A stretch of 21,333 nt of DNA from Theodoxus fluviatilis (GCA_034096865.1 JAWQFJ010028276.1:50001-71333); one strand, 5' to 3'. Counted from the first letter of the stretch, positions 1 to 10,476 are shown. The notes: generated by a model not told the origin, from the letters alone. Numbers and translations: made by a program.

Positions 1-3000
1 GTCTCCCCAGGCTACCTCCTTGCTCCTCCCTTGTGGAGTATATGCAGTCTCCCCAGGCTACCCCCTTGCTCCTCCCTTGTGGAGTATATGCAGTCTCCCC
101 AGGCTACCCCCTTGCTCCTCCCTTGTGGAGTATATGCAGTCTCCTCAGGCTACCTCCTTGCTCCTCCCTTGTGGAGTATATGCAGTCACCTCAGACTACC
201 TCCTTGCTCCTCCCTTGTAGAGTATATGCAGTCTCCCCAGGCTACCCCCTTGCTCCTCCCTTGTGGAGTATATGCAGTCTCCCCAGGCTACCCCCTTGCT
301 CCTCCCTTGTGGAGTATATGCAGTCTCCCCAGGCTACCTCCTTGCTCCTCCCTTGTGGAGTATATGCAGTCTCCCCAGGCTACCTCCTTGCTCCTCCCTT
401 GTGGAGTATATGCAGTCTCCCCAGGCTACCTCCTTGCTCCTCCTCCCTTGTGGAGTATATGCAGTCTCCCCAGGCTACCTCCTTGCTCCTCCTCCCTTGT
501 GGAGTATATGCAGTCTCCTCAGGCTACCCCCTTGCTCCTCCTCCCTTGTGGAGTATATGCAGTCTCCTCAGGCTACCTCCTTGCTCCTCCTCCCTTGTGG
601 AGTATATGCAGTCTCCCCAGGCTACCTCCTTGCTCCTCCTCCCTTGTGGAGTATATGCAGTCTCCTCAGGCTACCCCCTTGCTCCTCCTCCCTTGTGGAG
701 TATATGCAGTCTCCCCAGGCTACCCCCTTGCTCCTCCCTTGTGGAGTATATGCAGTCTCCCCAGGCTACCTCCTTGCTCCTCCCTTGTGGAGTATATGCA
801 GTCTCCTCAGGCTACCCCCTTGCTCCTCCTCCCTTGTGGAGTATATGTAGTCTCCCCAGGCTACCTCCTTGCTCCTCCTCCCTTGTGGAGTATATGTAGT
901 CTCCCCAGGCTACCTCCTTGCTCCTCCCTTGTGGAGTATATGCAGTCTCCCCAGGCTACCTCCTTGCTCCTCCTCCCTTGTGGAGTATATGCAGTCTCCT
1001 CAGGCTACCTCCTTGCTCCTCCCTTGTGGAGTATATGCAGTCTCCCCAGGCTACCTCCTTGCTCCTCCTCCCTTGTGGAGTATATGCAGTCTCCCCAGGC
1101 TACCTCCTTGCTCCTCCTCCCTTGTGGAGTATATGCAGTCTCCTCAGGCTACCTCCTTGCTCCTCCTCCCTTGTGGAGTATATGCAGTCTCCCCAGGCTA
1201 CCTCCTTGCTCCTCCCTTGTGGAGTATATGCAGTCTCCCCAGGCTACCTCCTTGCTCCTCCCTTGTGGAGTATATGCAGTCTCCCCAGGCTACCTCCTTG
1301 CTCCTCCTCCCTTGTGGAGTATATGCAGTCTCCCCAGGCTACCTCCTTGCTCCTCCCTTGTGGAGTATATGCAGTCTCCCCAGGCTACCCCCTTGCTCCT
1401 CCCTTGTGGAGTATATGCAGTCTCCCCAGGCTACCTCCTTGCTCCTCCCTTGTGGAGTATATGCAGTCTCCTCAGGCTACCCCCTTGCTCCTCCCTTGTG
1501 GAGTATATGCAGTCTCCTCAGGCTACCTCCTTGCTCCTCCCTTGTGGAGTATATGCAGTCTCCTCAGGCTACCTCCTTGCTCCTCCCTTGTGGAGTATAT
1601 GCAGTCACCTCAGACTACCTCCTTGCTCCTCCCTTGTAGAGTATATGCAGTCTCCCCAGGCTACCCCCTTGCTCCTCCCTTGTGGAGTATATGTAGTCTC
1701 CCCAGGCTACCTCCTTGCTCCTCCCTTGTGGAGTATATGCAGTCACCTCAGGCTACCTCCTTGCTCCTCCTCCCTTGTGGAGTATATGCAGTCTCCCCAG
1801 GCTACCTCCTTGCTCCTCCCTTGTGGAGTATATGCAGTCTCCCCAGGCTACCTCCTTGCTCCTCCCTTGTGGAGTATATGCAGTCTCCTCAGGCTACTCC
1901 CTTGCTCCTCCCTTGTGGAGTATATGCAGTCTCCCCAGGCTACCTCCTTGCTCCTCCCTTGTGGAGTATATGCAGTCTCCTCAGGCTACTCCCTTGCTCC
2001 TCCTCCCTTGTGGAGTATATGCAGTCTCCCCAGGCTACCTCCTTGCTCCTCCCTTGTGGAGTATATGCAGTCTCCTCAGGCTACTCCCTTGCTCCTCCCT
2101 TGTGGAGTATATGCAGTCTCCCCAGGCTACCTCCTTGCTCCTCCCTTGTGGAGTATATGCAGTCACCTCAGGCTACCTCCTTGCTCCTCCTCCCTTGTGG
2201 AGTATATGCAGTCTCCTCAGGCTACCTCCTTGCTCCTCCCTTGTGGAGTATATGCAGTCTCCCCAGGCTACCTCCTTGCTCCTCCCTTGTGGAGTATATG
2301 CAGTCTCCTCAGGCTACCTCCTTGCTCCTCCTCCCTTGTGGAGTATATGCAGTCTCCCCAGGCTACCTCCTTGCTCCTCCCTTGTGGAGTATATGCAGTC
2401 TCCCCAGGCTACCTCCTTGCTCCTCCCTTGTGGAGTATATGCAGTCTCCTCAGGCTACCTCCTTGCTCCTCCCTTGTGGAGTATATGCAGTCTCCTCAGG
2501 CTACCTCCTTGCTCCTCCCTTGTGGAGTATATGCAGTCTCCCCAGGCTACCTCCTTGCTCCTCCCTTGTGGAGTATATGCAGTCTCCCCAGGCTACCTCC
2601 TTGCTCCTCCCTTGTGGAGTATATGCAGTCTCCTCAGGCTACCTCCTTGCTCCTCCCTTGTGGAGTATATGCAGTCTCCCCAGGCTACCTCCTTGCTCCT
2701 CCCTTGTGGAGTATATGCAGTCTCCCCAGGCTACCTCCTTGCTCCTCCTCCCTTGTGGAGTATATGCAGTCTCCCCAGGCTACCTCCTTGCTCCTCCCTT
2801 GTGGAGTATATGCAGTCTCCTCAGGCTACCTCCTTGCTCCTCCCTTGTGGAGTATATGCAGTCTCCCCAGGCTACCTCCTTGCTCCTCCTCCCTTGTGGA
2901 GTATATGCAGTCTCCTCAGGCTACCTCCTTGCTCCTCCCTTGTGGAGTATATGCAGTCTCCCCAGGCTACCTCCTTGCTCCTCCCTTGTGGAGTATATGC

Positions 3001-4488
3001 AGTCTCCTCAGGCTACCTCCTTGCTCCTCCCTTGTGGAGTATATGCAGTCTCCCCAGGCTACCTCCTTGCTCCTCCCTTGTGGAGTATATGCAGTCTCCT
3101 CAGGCTACCTCCTTGCTCCTCCCTTGTGGAGTATATGCAGTCTCCTCAGGCTACCTCCTTGCTCCTCCCTTGTGGAGTATATGCAGTCTCCTCAGGCTAC
3201 CTCCTTGCTCCTCCCTTGTGGAGTATATGCAGTCTCCTCAGGCTACCTCCTTGCTCCTCCCTTGTGGAGTATATGCAGTCTCCTCAGGCTACCTCCTTGC
3301 TCCTCCCTTGTGGAGTATATGCAGTCTCCTCAGGCTACCTCCTTGCTCCTCCCTTGTGGAGTATATGCAGTCTCCCCAGGCTACCTCCTTGCTCCTCCCT
3401 TGTGGAGTATATGCAGTCTCCTCAGGCTACCTCCTTGCTCCTCCCTTGTGGAGTATATGCAGTCTCCTCAGGCTACCTCCTTGCTCCTCCCTTGTGGAGT
3501 ATATGCAGTCTCCCCAGGCTACCTCCTTGCTCCTCCCTTGTGGAGTATATGCAGTCTCCTCAGGCTACCTCCTTGCTCCTCCCTTGTGGAGTATATGCAG
3601 TCTCCCCAGGCTACCTCCTTGCTCCTCCCTTGTGGAGTATATGCAGTCTCCCCAGGCTACCTCCTTGCTCCTCCCTTGTGGAGTATATGCAGTCTCCTCA
3701 GGCTACCTCCTTGCTCCTCCCTTGTGGAGTATATGCAGTCTCCCCAGGCTACCTCCTTGCTCCTCCCTTGTGGAGTATATGCAGTCTCCCCAGGCTACCT
3801 CCTTGCTCCTCCCTTGTGGAGTATATGCAGTCTCCCCAGGCTACCTCCTTGCTCCTCCCTTGTGGAGTATATGCAGTCTCCCCAGGCTACCTCCTTGCTC
3901 CTCCCTTGTGGAGTATATGCAGTCTCCCCAGGCTACCTCCTTGCTCCTCCCTTGTGGAGTATATGCAGTCTCCCCAGGCTACCTCCTTGCTCCTCCTCCT
4001 TGTGGAGTATATGCAGTCTCCCCAGGCTACCTCCTTGCTCCTCCCTTGTGGAGTATATGCAGTCTCCTCAGGCTACCTCCTTGCTCCTCCCTTGTGGAGT
4101 ATATGCAGTCTCCTCAGGCTACCTCCTTGCTCCTCCCTTGTGGAGTATATGCAGTCTCCCCAGGCTACCTCCTTGCTCCTCCCTTGTGGAGTATATGCAG
4201 TCTCCTCAGGCTACCTCCTTGCTCCTCCCTTGTGGAGTATATGCAGTCTCCCCAGGCTACCTCCTTGCTCCTCCCTTGTGGAGTATATGCAGTCTCCTCA
4301 GGCTACCTCCTTGCTCCTCCCTTGTGGAGTATATGCAGTCTCCTCAGGCTACCTCCTTGCTCCTCCCTTGTGGAGTATATGCAGTCTCCTCAGGCTACCT
4401 CCTTGCTCCTCCCTTGTGGAGTATATGCAGTCTCCTCAGGCTACCTCCTTGCTCCTCCCTTGTGGAGTATATGCAGTCTCCTCAGGCT
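1..4488. repeat. 46-bp minisatellite, 96 full copies
   Basis: Head-to-tail units begin with gtctccccaggctacctcc and end with ttgtggagtatatgca. The array runs from the window edge to 4475, plus a 13-bp partial unit to 4488. Nineteen units carry an extra ctc (49 bp) and one near 3990 is 48 bp; with these, 96 units account exactly for the length. All 49-bp forms lie before about 2,900. Units with a ccccctt core lie before about 1,700. After about 3,000 the units differ almost only by C/T at one site (tctcccc versus tctcctc). The unit contains no stop in any plus frame, and because 46, 49 and 46 are all 1 modulo 3, the frames rotate. This produces plus-strand open frames of up to 1,494 codons with a 46-residue super-repeat, including one at 31-4515. 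I read these as non-coding. The left boundary is outside the window. Confidence 0.97.
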
Positions 4489-5385
4489 GCACCCATGTAT
4501 ACGTCTATCCAGTAACCTTCCATGCACCCATGTATACGTCTATCCAGTAACCTTCCATGCACCCATGTATACGTCTATCCAGTAACCTTCCATGCACCCA
4601 TGTATCCGTCTATCCAGTAACCTTCCATGCACCCATGTATACGTCTATCCAGTAACCTTCCATGCACCCATGTATACGTCTATCCAGTAACCTTCCATGC
4701 ACCCATGTATACGTCTATCCAGTAACCTTCCATGCACCCATGTATACGTCTATCCAGTAACCTTCCATGCACCCATGTATCCGTCTATCCAGTAACCTTC
4801 CATGCAGCCATGTATCCGTCTATCCAGTAACCTTCCATGCACCCATGTATACGTCCGTCCAGTAACCTTCCATGCAACCATGTATCCGTCTATCCAGTAA
4901 CCTTCCATGCACCCATGTATACGTCTATCCAGTAACCTTCCATGCACCCATGTATCCGTCTATCCAGTAACCTTCCATGCACCCATGTATACGTCTATCC
5001 AGTAACCTTCCATGCACCCATGTACCCGTCTATCCAGTAACCTTCCATGCAGCCATGTATCCGTCTATCCAGTAACCTTCCATGCACCCATGTATCCGTC
5101 TATCCAGTAACCTTCCATGCAGCCATGTATCCGTCTATCCAGTAACCTTCCATGCACCCATGTATACGTCCGTCCAGTAACCTTCCATGCACCCATGTAT
5201 ACGTCTATCCAGTAACCTTCCATGCACCCATGTATACGTCTATCCAGTAACCTTCCATGCACCCATGTATCCGTCTATCCAGTAACCTTCCATGCATCCA
5301 TGTATCCGTCTATCCAGTAACCTTCCATGCACCCATGTATCCGTCTATCCAGTAACCTTCCATTCACCCATGTATACGTCCGCCC
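4489..5385. repeat. 35-bp minisatellite, 25 copies plus a partial
   Basis: The unit starts gcacccatgtatacgtct and ends agtaaccttccat. Copies begin every 35 bases from 4489 to 5329, and a degenerate last copy starts at 5364. Variants are limited to a few sites: acgtc/ccgtc, cacccat/cagccat/caaccat/catccat, and tctatcc/tccgtcc (units at 4839 and 5154). The array directly follows the 46-bp array without spacer. Plus-strand frames contain a taa in 'agtaacc'. Short minus-strand frames (for example 4750-4947 and 5065-5262) exist only because the complement lacks frequent stops. No coding role is suggested. Confidence 0.96.
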
Positions 5386-5516
5386 ATTGAAATCCCGCAC
5401 ATGTCCCATCCATCGATCCATCTATTCAATTCACTATGCGTTAATCCGACTGTTCATCCTTTCATCGTCCATAAGTTTGTCGCTCTATGCATCCATTTAT
5501 AAGATATGTGATAAGT
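5386..5516. other. degenerate transition sequence between arrays
   Basis: This stretch joins the 35-bp array to the CATC repeat. It is rich in tcca, atcc and catc words (for example cccatccatcgatccatc near 5404), so it looks like decayed CATC-type simple repeat. I see no gene in it. Confidence 0.5.
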
Positions 5517-5790
5517 CCATCCATGCATGCATGCATCCATGCATCCATCCATCCATCCATCCATCCATCCATCCATCCATCCATCCATCCACACATCCTT
5601 CCATCCATCCATCCATACGTCCGTCCATCCATTCATCCACACATCCTTCCATCCATCCATCCATCCACACATCCTTCCATCCATCCATCCATACGTCCGT
5701 CCATCCATTCATCCATCCATCCATTCAGCCAGCCGGTCAGCCATCTATCCATCCATGCATCCATCTACATATGCACCCATCTACCCATTC
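5517..5790. repeat. CATC/ATCC tetranucleotide repeat with 76-bp higher-order period
   Basis: A long run of catc units, interrupted by cacacatccttcc and catacgtccgtcc blocks. The block starting at 5590 recurs at 5666, giving a 76-bp super-period on top of the tetranucleotide. A ccatgcatgcatgcatcc variant marks the left side and a ctgcagcc-free, more degenerate part marks the right side. Histidine/serine/proline-isoleucine frames on the plus strand and MDGW-type frames on the minus strand are translation artefacts of the 4-bp unit. Confidence 0.93.
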
Positions 5791-5977
5791 ACTTAGCCAT
5801 CCATCTCTGGCCCTTGCAGCAGCATGACGTCGAGGATTTCGAGTCACTGAGAGGAAGATTCGCTCGATATACATGTAGTTAAACATTGTTGAACAAAGGT
5901 TGTTTTCCCCCCAAAGGTTTTGATTAAAGAGCTTCACTCGAATGGTGGAGACTCGGAATAACCAACATTTTGACTTG

Positions 5978-6166
5978 GCTTTCTCAGTGTGTGACGAGGC
6001 TTTCTCAGTGTGTGACGAGGCTTTCTCAGTGTGTGACGAAACTTTCTCAGTGTGTGACGAGGCTTTCTCAGTGTGTGACGTGGCTTTCTCAGTGTGTGAC
6101 GAGGCTTTCTCAGTGTGTGACGAGGCTTTTTCAGTGTGTGACGAGGCTTTCTCAGTGTGTGACGAG
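5978..6166. repeat. 21-bp minisatellite, nine copies in a 7-codon register
   Basis: The unit is gctttctcagtgtgtgacga plus one base, repeated nine times. Because 21 is a multiple of three, the plus strand reads AFSVCDE nine times (one TFSVCDE, one ending CDV) within a frame from 5942 to 6205. The minus strand reads an RKPRHTL heptad within 5934-6302. Both frames are short. No splice signals, domain or homologue is recognisable, and synonymous-only variation is not apparent. I therefore treat it as a short minisatellite and not a gene. If one frame were real, the plus frame would encode a cysteine- and acid-containing heptad protein of 87 residues. Confidence 0.9.
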
Positions 6167-6169
6167 GCT

Positions 6170-7840
6170 GCAGAACGAAGTGCAGCAGCCAGGGGTTCCA
6201 GCTGATGAGGAGGACAGGTAGCTGGAGCCGTAGGTTATTGTTGAGAAAAGAAGACTGAGAAAGGTGATGGCCATGAACTTCAAACAAGTGTCCTGGCGTC
6301 ACTGATACCTATCCGTTTGTTGAAGAATAACCGATCAAATCTCTTGTACATCTAATTTGGCAAAAGCGTTTGTTCCCTGTTTGAAAGTATACATTGTGTA
6401 GTTTTTGTGTCTTGGATATTATAATTTGCTTATTTCTTTTATGTTTCCTTGGCCTAGATGTGGCAAAGACAGTTTGGTGCTTATTACCTACCCCCTCTCT
6501 CTTCGTCTGTTTAGGGGATTATGATTCTTGAAGGGAGGTAATAATGTGACTTGGCTCATTCATATAACACAACAAAATCTCAATTAATAATAACTTTAAT
6601 ACTAATTAAAGTAGATATGGTCAATTAAATCTCTACTAGTACTCAAAATACTAATTATGGAATATAGTTCAGAGGTGGTGGACTTTTGCAGCAGGGAAAC
6701 GGAAAGAAAGTAAACTAATGGAGTACTCACGAGTTCCAGTGTTCAAAAACAGTCAATTCGCTTCCAACGACGAAGTTTCTTTCTAACCACAATATTGCAC
6801 AGAGGTGTGGATCCAACCAGTTGAACCACTCACTCAAATAACTCACTCTCTCACACGAGACTAATTCTCGAGGTGAAAGATAAAGGCCATTGATGAACAA
6901 ATCACACACATGCTTCAGAGAACGAAATCTCTGGAACGTTTCACCTTGAACTCAAACGACGAAACTTGCAGCAGTCTTGGTGTCAGCTCTCCAACCAAAC
7001 TCTGAGGGCAAATTTTCTGCAATCTTCTGGGCCTTTTCTCAACAGGGAAAAACGTTCTTAAATCACCAACTCTTCGAGGGCAACTGGGGGACTTGAAGCC
7101 AATATTTAACGTGTTGGTAAAGTTCTTCAATACGGAGTCAATGTACGTCTTTCCATGATGATAACCTGGCGTGATCTGATTTTTAGAAGCCTGCGCAGTC
7201 TCTCCATAACTCAATGTGACCGGATGGCCCACAGAAAAAGAGGAGAAGGAGAGGGGATGATAGTAGCCAGAGACTCAATCCATTCTTCTCTTTCTTTTAT
7301 TTTCTAAACCAACCTGCAATCATAATAAGCAATAATGAATATTAGGAAAAGACCAAAATATATAACGATTACATTGATTATATGGAATACATTCTTCTGC
7401 AGATATAATACAATTTCCTAGTGAAACTACATTGGGTCTAACTCAAATTAAACAATCATCAATATATGATAAAACCGAGCAACAAAGTATAAAAACAAAG
7501 GTGACGTATTATACTAATGGCAAAGTCCAATACACATCAGGGCTATGACATAGAATCATCAGTACAACCAAAATATAGAGTCGAGTATAACTATAACAAG
7601 AACACACACCTCAGGACCGCTCCCTTACACCAGGGTGTTCTGGTTTGTGACCTTTCCACTCTCGGATCAGGCTCCATCTGTGGAATACCAGTGTTCGTGT
7701 TGTAAATAAACACTAAACCAAACTCTATTACACACAGAGCCATATAACAACAACAACAGTCCCTATGCCCCAACACTTCTTCAGTACTAATCATGACACC
7801 ATGCCAAATAACAAACATTTCCTAAGTCCTTACAACAACC
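6170..7840. other. gene-poor unique sequence
   Basis: This region is AT-rich and has no recognisable gene. Minus-strand frames of 60 and 105 codons (6727-6909, 6915-7232) show no family motif and composition like their surroundings. A possible hairpin is formed by ttattacc at 6481-6488 and ggtaataa at 6537-6544. The right arm sits in gggaggtaat (6533-6542), a word that occurs again at 9248-9257. A run of taatacta/attaaag words lies at 6585-6660. Confidence 0.6.
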
Positions 7841-8354
7841 GAAACGGAGAGAATTGTTCGAAAAAATGCTTCCTTATTCACAAGAGTCAGCTCCGGGGAC
7901 GTTTAGTGTTAATTTGGAACACTTTCTGATAAAGTGTGAAATCTCAAAGAAACCTAACAAAAACTCTCTAGCAGACAGCTTTTTATCGCCCAGCAGGGTT
8001 TGTTGACAACGGAAGTTGAGATGGGAAACCCACTTTGGGGAGAGGCCTCCCTGCGCTAAAGATAGACTGCCGCGTCATACGGGAGACCTCACTAGCGTGC
8101 GCAGGGCGAGCCATTTTCCCGCCGAACTCCAGCATCGCCACCCGCTAGGGGTGATGGCAGGGGAGAGTGGGGGATAGGGCGTGCTACATTTCCCGCCGAT
8201 CCCAGCATCACCGCCGGCTAGGGGTGCTGGCAGGGGAAGAATACAGGAGAGGGAGAGGGAGATAGGGAGCCGCGTGGCACCCTGCTGCTTAACAAAAGTC
8301 GGCCTCATCTAAAAACAATTATCGCTCTAGCAAGAAGGGAATTCTCTCCGTTTC
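7841..8354. mobile_element. possible MITE-like element with 15-bp inverted ends
   Basis: The word gaaacggagagaatt at 7841-7855 recurs as its exact reverse complement at 8340-8354. The enclosed 514 bp differ from the AT-rich flanks: they hold a GC-rich core with an 8-bp inverted repeat (ccctgcgc at 8049-8056, gcgcaggg at 8099-8106) and a 74-bp tandem duplication. There is no transposase frame, which fits a non-autonomous element. I see no convincing target-site duplication next to the ends, and the inverted repeats do not extend inward, so a chance inverted repeat remains possible. Confidence 0.4.
8112..8260. repeat. two-copy 74-bp tandem duplication with hairpin potential
   Basis: The segment with tcccgccga at 8117 is repeated with tcccgccga at 8191, an offset of 74 bp. 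Both copies continue through a cagcat..gctaggggtg..ggcagggga block. In the second copy, ccagcatcacc (8202-8212) can pair with ggggtgctgg (8221-8230) around a GC-rich loop. The copies have diverged at several sites. Confidence 0.75.
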
Positions 8355-8405
8355 AGCATAACGATGAAAAACACATTTCAATCATAATTATTATTGTAAC
8401 CCAAC

Positions 8406-8407
<2 letters not shown>

Positions 8408-8499
<92 letters not shown>
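8408..8499. repeat. (AT)n dinucleotide microsatellite
   Basis: About 91 bases of uninterrupted at/ta alternation, able to extrude as a cruciform and prone to length polymorphism. Assembly length here may not be exact. Confidence 0.98.
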
Positions 8500-8500
<1 letters not shown>

Positions 8501-9818
8501 AGACAATGCTGACTGAATGCACAGCAAAAGAAAGGTTTTACACATTTTCATTGTGAAATAAGCTATTGAAAGCTAGTGAAATATGTACATAAAAACATCA
8601 CTTGAGAAAAAGAATCTCTTCTTTCCCTCCCCAACTCAAGCCAAAACCAAACTTTCAAAGAACCACTTCTCTACATAAAAATCAAGCTATCAGTCGCCAT
8701 CAGCAGAATGCAGCAAATGTCAGAAAACAATTAAAAAGAATTACAAGAGATAAGACAAAAGACAAGTAATGATTCCCACATACCTGTGCATTGATGCACG
8801 TCACAAAAAAACTAGAAATGACTCGTTGTCCGGCTCAAATCTTCAGCACCACATGAGCGCCTCTTCTCCCCATAACGGCCAAGCTAAAAAATGAACTACG
8901 AAACCCACGGAAAAATGGTCTGGAACTATTTTCTGGCACCAATTTACACTCACATGTCCTTCTGCTTGAACATGAAATCCCTAAATAATAATTCATTGTA
9001 TTGCAACGAACACAATTTCCTCTTATATAAATTTCACTATTCACTACACCAAACATTATAATAGCCCACAACACAACTGATTTACAATTATATTTAATTT
9101 CTTCAGTTCTCCCAATTTCTACAAAGAACAGAACGGGGTCGAATTCCTGCGCCCAAAAAAACCTAACCCCTGTGGAAATAGAGCTAGTTCCCATCTTTCG
9201 ACAGATAAGGGATGGAGAGGAATGCAGCCCCTGGCAGTGCAAGTAAGGGGGAGGTAATAGAGTTGAGAATAGGCCTAAAACGTCGACTGCTACAGATGGA
9301 AAAGAAAGCATAGGCTCATGCATTGAAGATAATAAGGAATATAACACACACACACACAAATGATCATAGTTTTGCAATAGAAAAAGGGAGATAATAATTA
9401 TGTACTAATAAAGGAAAGATCATTTGTGGGGGGTCACATCAAGCTGCCCAATCACTTACAAACACGTATTTGGCCTCTTACGTCATTGTGACCTGACCGC
9501 AATCCTTACCTTAATTAACAGGGCAACTCACGCCCAAAACTAAATTTAGCAAATGCCACAGCAGTTACTAAGGGCAAATTAATACTTGGTCAGTCACAGT
9601 GCTGGTGAGTGGAGCGGTTTGATGAGGTGGGGCTGCGTGTGTGGAGCTATCCGTTGCCATGACAGCATGTTATCTTGCCCGCGAAGAGAAGGCAGGGGAT
9701 CTGTAGGAGGTGTTGGGCAACTTTCTGCCCTCTGGTCGAAAACTACCTTCATTGTCATCTAAGTCTCTTTTTTCTAGGTGCCTAACATGGATTGAGATAT
9801 AGACATTTAAAATTGAAA
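8500..9818. other. gene-poor unique sequence with a doubtful minus-strand frame
   Basis: No recognised gene. A 180-codon minus-strand frame lies at 8835-9377. It shows no domain I know, is cysteine- and aromatic-rich in an irregular way, and begins in a small (CA)n tract (9344-9358). On the minus strand its end is followed by acaggtatg near 8782-8790, which resembles a splice donor, so a non-coding first exon of a minus-strand gene cannot be excluded. A 14-base inverted repeat, gtgcattgatgcac, occupies 8786-8799. The word gggaggtaat appears at 9248-9257. Confidence 0.55.
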
Positions 9819-9959
9819 TGTGTGTGTGTGTGAGTGTGTGTGTGTGTGCGTGCGCGCGTGCGTGCATACGTGTGTGTGTGTGTGTGCGCGCGCGCGTGTA
9901 CACGCGTACCCGCGTGTTTGTTTGAGTGTGTGTGTGTGTGTGTGCGTGCGTGCGTACGT

Positions 9960-10002
<43 letters not shown>

Positions 10003-10056
10003 CGTACGTACGTGTGTGTGTGCGCGCGCGTACTCGCGTGTTTGTTTGTGTGTGTG
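9819..10056. repeat. (GT)n / (GC) alternating purine-pyrimidine tract
   Basis: Roughly 238 bases of tg repeats interspersed with gcgc, gtac and cgta words, almost entirely alternating purine-pyrimidine, so a strong candidate for left-handed Z-DNA. Cysteine-valine frames on one strand and histidine-threonine frames on the other (9782-10210 region) are artefacts of the repeat. Confidence 0.97.
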
Positions 10057-10476
10057 ATAGTGACAAATGTGCCACCACTTTGTCAGAGATCAAGAGTGCA
10101 ATAACCCCCTGAAGACTGTTATAGTTGTCCTGAATAGTGTCTCTCTCAGTGCGTACACAGACTATTCTCTTTTCCCCCCAGGTCGCTGCGTCTGACCCCA
10201 GAAGCTGCAAGGCAAGCCATCAAATGCCGCGGAACAGTGGAACCAGAAATTGACTGAAATGGCGGTAAACTCCTTGTCTAACTCCGCTAAACCTGTTAGC
10301 GTTAGATCCTACAAACGTCATATGGGTACAACCCACAGTGCTTATTAAAATCTTTCAACAGTTACCTTACATCACGTACCAGTTTGCAGTTCATTGCTAG
10401 AGTGGTTATATTCAGGTACAGATGATTCCTGGGAAACTGACCGTGTGAAACAGTCCCCTGCGAAGTCCTTACTGAC
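10057..10476. other. unique sequence upstream of the transporter, with candidate splice signals
   Basis: No coding exon is supported. A polypyrimidine run followed by cag at 10165-10181 (ctcttttccccccag) is a good-looking 3' splice site in the same orientation as the downstream transporter exon. Possible donors follow at ggcg/gtaaac (about 10264) and ttcag/gtacag (10415/10416). A 5' untranslated exon between them is conceivable but unproven. Confidence 0.35.

Noticed and set aside
1..4488. Similar 1.42-kb offsets of duplicated blocks in the 46-bp and 23-bp arrays as a shared mechanism
   Set aside because: The units differ, the offsets are multiples of their own units within each array, and there is no sequence link, so it looks like coincidence.
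31..4550. Very long plus-strand open frames (1,494, 1,210 and 956 codons) that could be read as repeat proteins
   Set aside because: All three frames are open only because the 46-bp unit lacks stops. The translations are the same super-repeat in different phases, and there is no unique N-terminal domain, signal peptide or splice context.
5978..6166. CRISPR array
   Set aside because: The 21-bp units are contiguous with no spacers, and the context is eukaryotic with no cas genes. The same applies to the 49-bp, 35-bp, 46-bp, 56-bp and 23-bp arrays.
6727..7232. Minus-strand frames of 60 and 105 codons as a small gene pair
   Set aside because: No motif, no composition shift and no splice signals were seen; they are chance frames in AT-rich DNA.
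9130..9160. tRNA-like B box (ggtcgaattcc)
   Set aside because: It differs from the ggttcgantcc consensus, and neither a stable T-stem nor an A box at the proper distance could be found.
9782..10210. Cys/Val-rich or His/Thr-rich proteins over the GT tracts (also 17862-18248)
   Set aside because: They are frames across dinucleotide repeats.
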